Shown here in pieces: positions 63,397 through 64,000 of a DNA stretch of 64,000 nucleotides. The first letter of the stretch is position 1. Each line of letters opens with the position of its first letter. Source of the DNA: Distichodus sexfasciatus (lineage: Eukaryota > Chordata > Actinopteri > Characiformes > Distichodontidae); the NCBI GenBank assembly GCA_032718565.1, contig JAVGVS010000056.1, forward strand, positions 2,288,870 to 2,352,869, in the 5' to 3' direction. Both the position numbers and the translations under genes were made by a program. Below the pieces are notes generated by a model. It ran no database searches and was not told the origin of the DNA. It saw only the letters and a list, made by a program, of their open reading frames with translations.

Positions 63397-63500
63397 CATT
63401 TCCGGCAGCAGTGTCTCCCCCCGAGTCGCCCAGCTGACAGAGAGCTGTCCAAAAGTCCCGCACATTTGGCCTTGGCAGACCACGGCAGGCATCGTTAGCA
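63397..63500 (+). repeat. local duplication pair, right copy
   Basis: GGCAGCAGTGTCTCCCCCCG, GAGCTGTCCAAAAGTCC, CACATTTGGCCTTGGCAGAC, AGGCATCGTTAGCAACACA. Roughly 75-80% like the left copy by eye. Confidence 0.75.
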
Positions 63501-64000
63501 ACACACACGCGCACACGCACACAAATTAGAAGTTGGAAAATAAAGCTGACTATAGGTGCCTAAATATGATTATGAGGATAGCAAAGGACCAGACTCCAAA
63601 AAGGTAAACAAACAAACAAACAAATAAATAAAAAGGAAATTAGGTCTGAAACTAGTTCTGTGTTTATTTAAAATAAAGATAAAATGAAGATTTTGTTCAT
63701 TAATTAATCAGGAAATGAAATAAAATAAAATAATGTATATATTTAATAATATTAATTTAATGTACACCACATTGGACTCTAAAAGGTAAATAAATGGATA
63801 AATAAATAAATAAATAAAAACATTTATTTAATCACTCATCACTTTAGAAATAGTCGAAATGTCATTACAGTCTATATTTATTTAAAATCAACGTTTTGTT
63901 AAATAATAATAAAATAAATGATTTAACATTTTTTAAAAATAATTGTAATAATAATTGTATAATTCTTTTACAATTTTCATAAAATATAAACAATATAAAT
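63501..64000. other. AT-rich DNA with (AAAC)n/(AAAT)n
   Basis: (AAAC)n/(AAAT)n at 63605-63632 and (AAAT)n at 63793-63820; otherwise AT-rich and unassigned to the window end. Confidence 0.6.

Overview
The window reads as vertebrate nuclear DNA, most likely from a teleost fish. It has no dense coding, about 40% GC by eye, and many fish-type dispersed repeats: tRNA-derived SINEs, L2/CR1-like LINE fragments, hAT and Harbinger-like MITEs, long (TG)n and (TC)n microsatellites and minisatellites. I found no protein-coding gene or convincing exon. Open frames above 60 codons are chance frames, translated microsatellites (Ser/Leu-rich or Arg/Glu-rich), or pieces of a dead LINE. It is best described as a gene desert or a very large intron. 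Species cannot be named from what I see.

Repeat families, named here for cross-reference. SINE-1: tRNA-headed, about 250 bp, ends in a tail containing TGTTCACAATGACAAATAAT; about 23 copies or fragments. SINE-2: tRNA-headed, tail CTGGATAAGAGCGTCTGCTA; nine copies. SINE-3: about 360 bp, with a textbook 11-bp target duplication at 35.2 kb. TIR-A: nonautonomous DNA transposon of about 600 bp with ends GTGACYCTSC; six copies, five with perfect AWWT target duplications. Several hAT MITEs, one set nested in layers. LINE 3' ends of two kinds, one with (TTTGAC)n-type tails and one with an AATAAAG..CTTGAA tail.

Layout. 0-9 kb: single-copy DNA, a LINE 3' end, and an internally deleted LINE on the minus strand (6.7-8.5 kb). 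9.3-10.2 kb: a 22-bp minisatellite. 10.6-16 kb: microsatellites, SINE-1 copies and a possible solo LTR. 17.7-19.8 kb: an inverted pair of TIR-A elements with SINEs. 22.6 kb: a perfect 23-bp inverted repeat with a C-rich (minus-strand G-quadruplex-type) loop. 23-28 kb: hAT, SINE and LINE remnants. 28-29.5 kb: nested hATs. 30.1-33.2 kb: a small foldback MITE and, 1.7 kb further on, a 1.3-kb minisatellite apparently grown from another copy of it. 33-45 kb: TIR-A, SINE-3, SINE-1 and hAT copies among single-copy blocks. 45.7-46.6 kb: a polypyrimidine tract. 49.1-49.4 kb: a tRNA-Asn pseudogene, a nearly intact tRNA-Glu(CTC) and a SINE-1 head within 300 bp. 56-59 kb: TTAGG-like degenerate arrays, two abutting Harbinger-type MITEs, and a duplicated octamer-bearing block flanking a 29-bp array. 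60-64 kb: TIR-A, a Harbinger-like remnant, SINEs and a second local duplication.

The only element with plausible host function is the tRNA-Glu gene. Several high-complexity, moderately GC-rich blocks without repeat signatures are flagged as candidates for conserved non-coding elements; that is inference until aligned to other fish.
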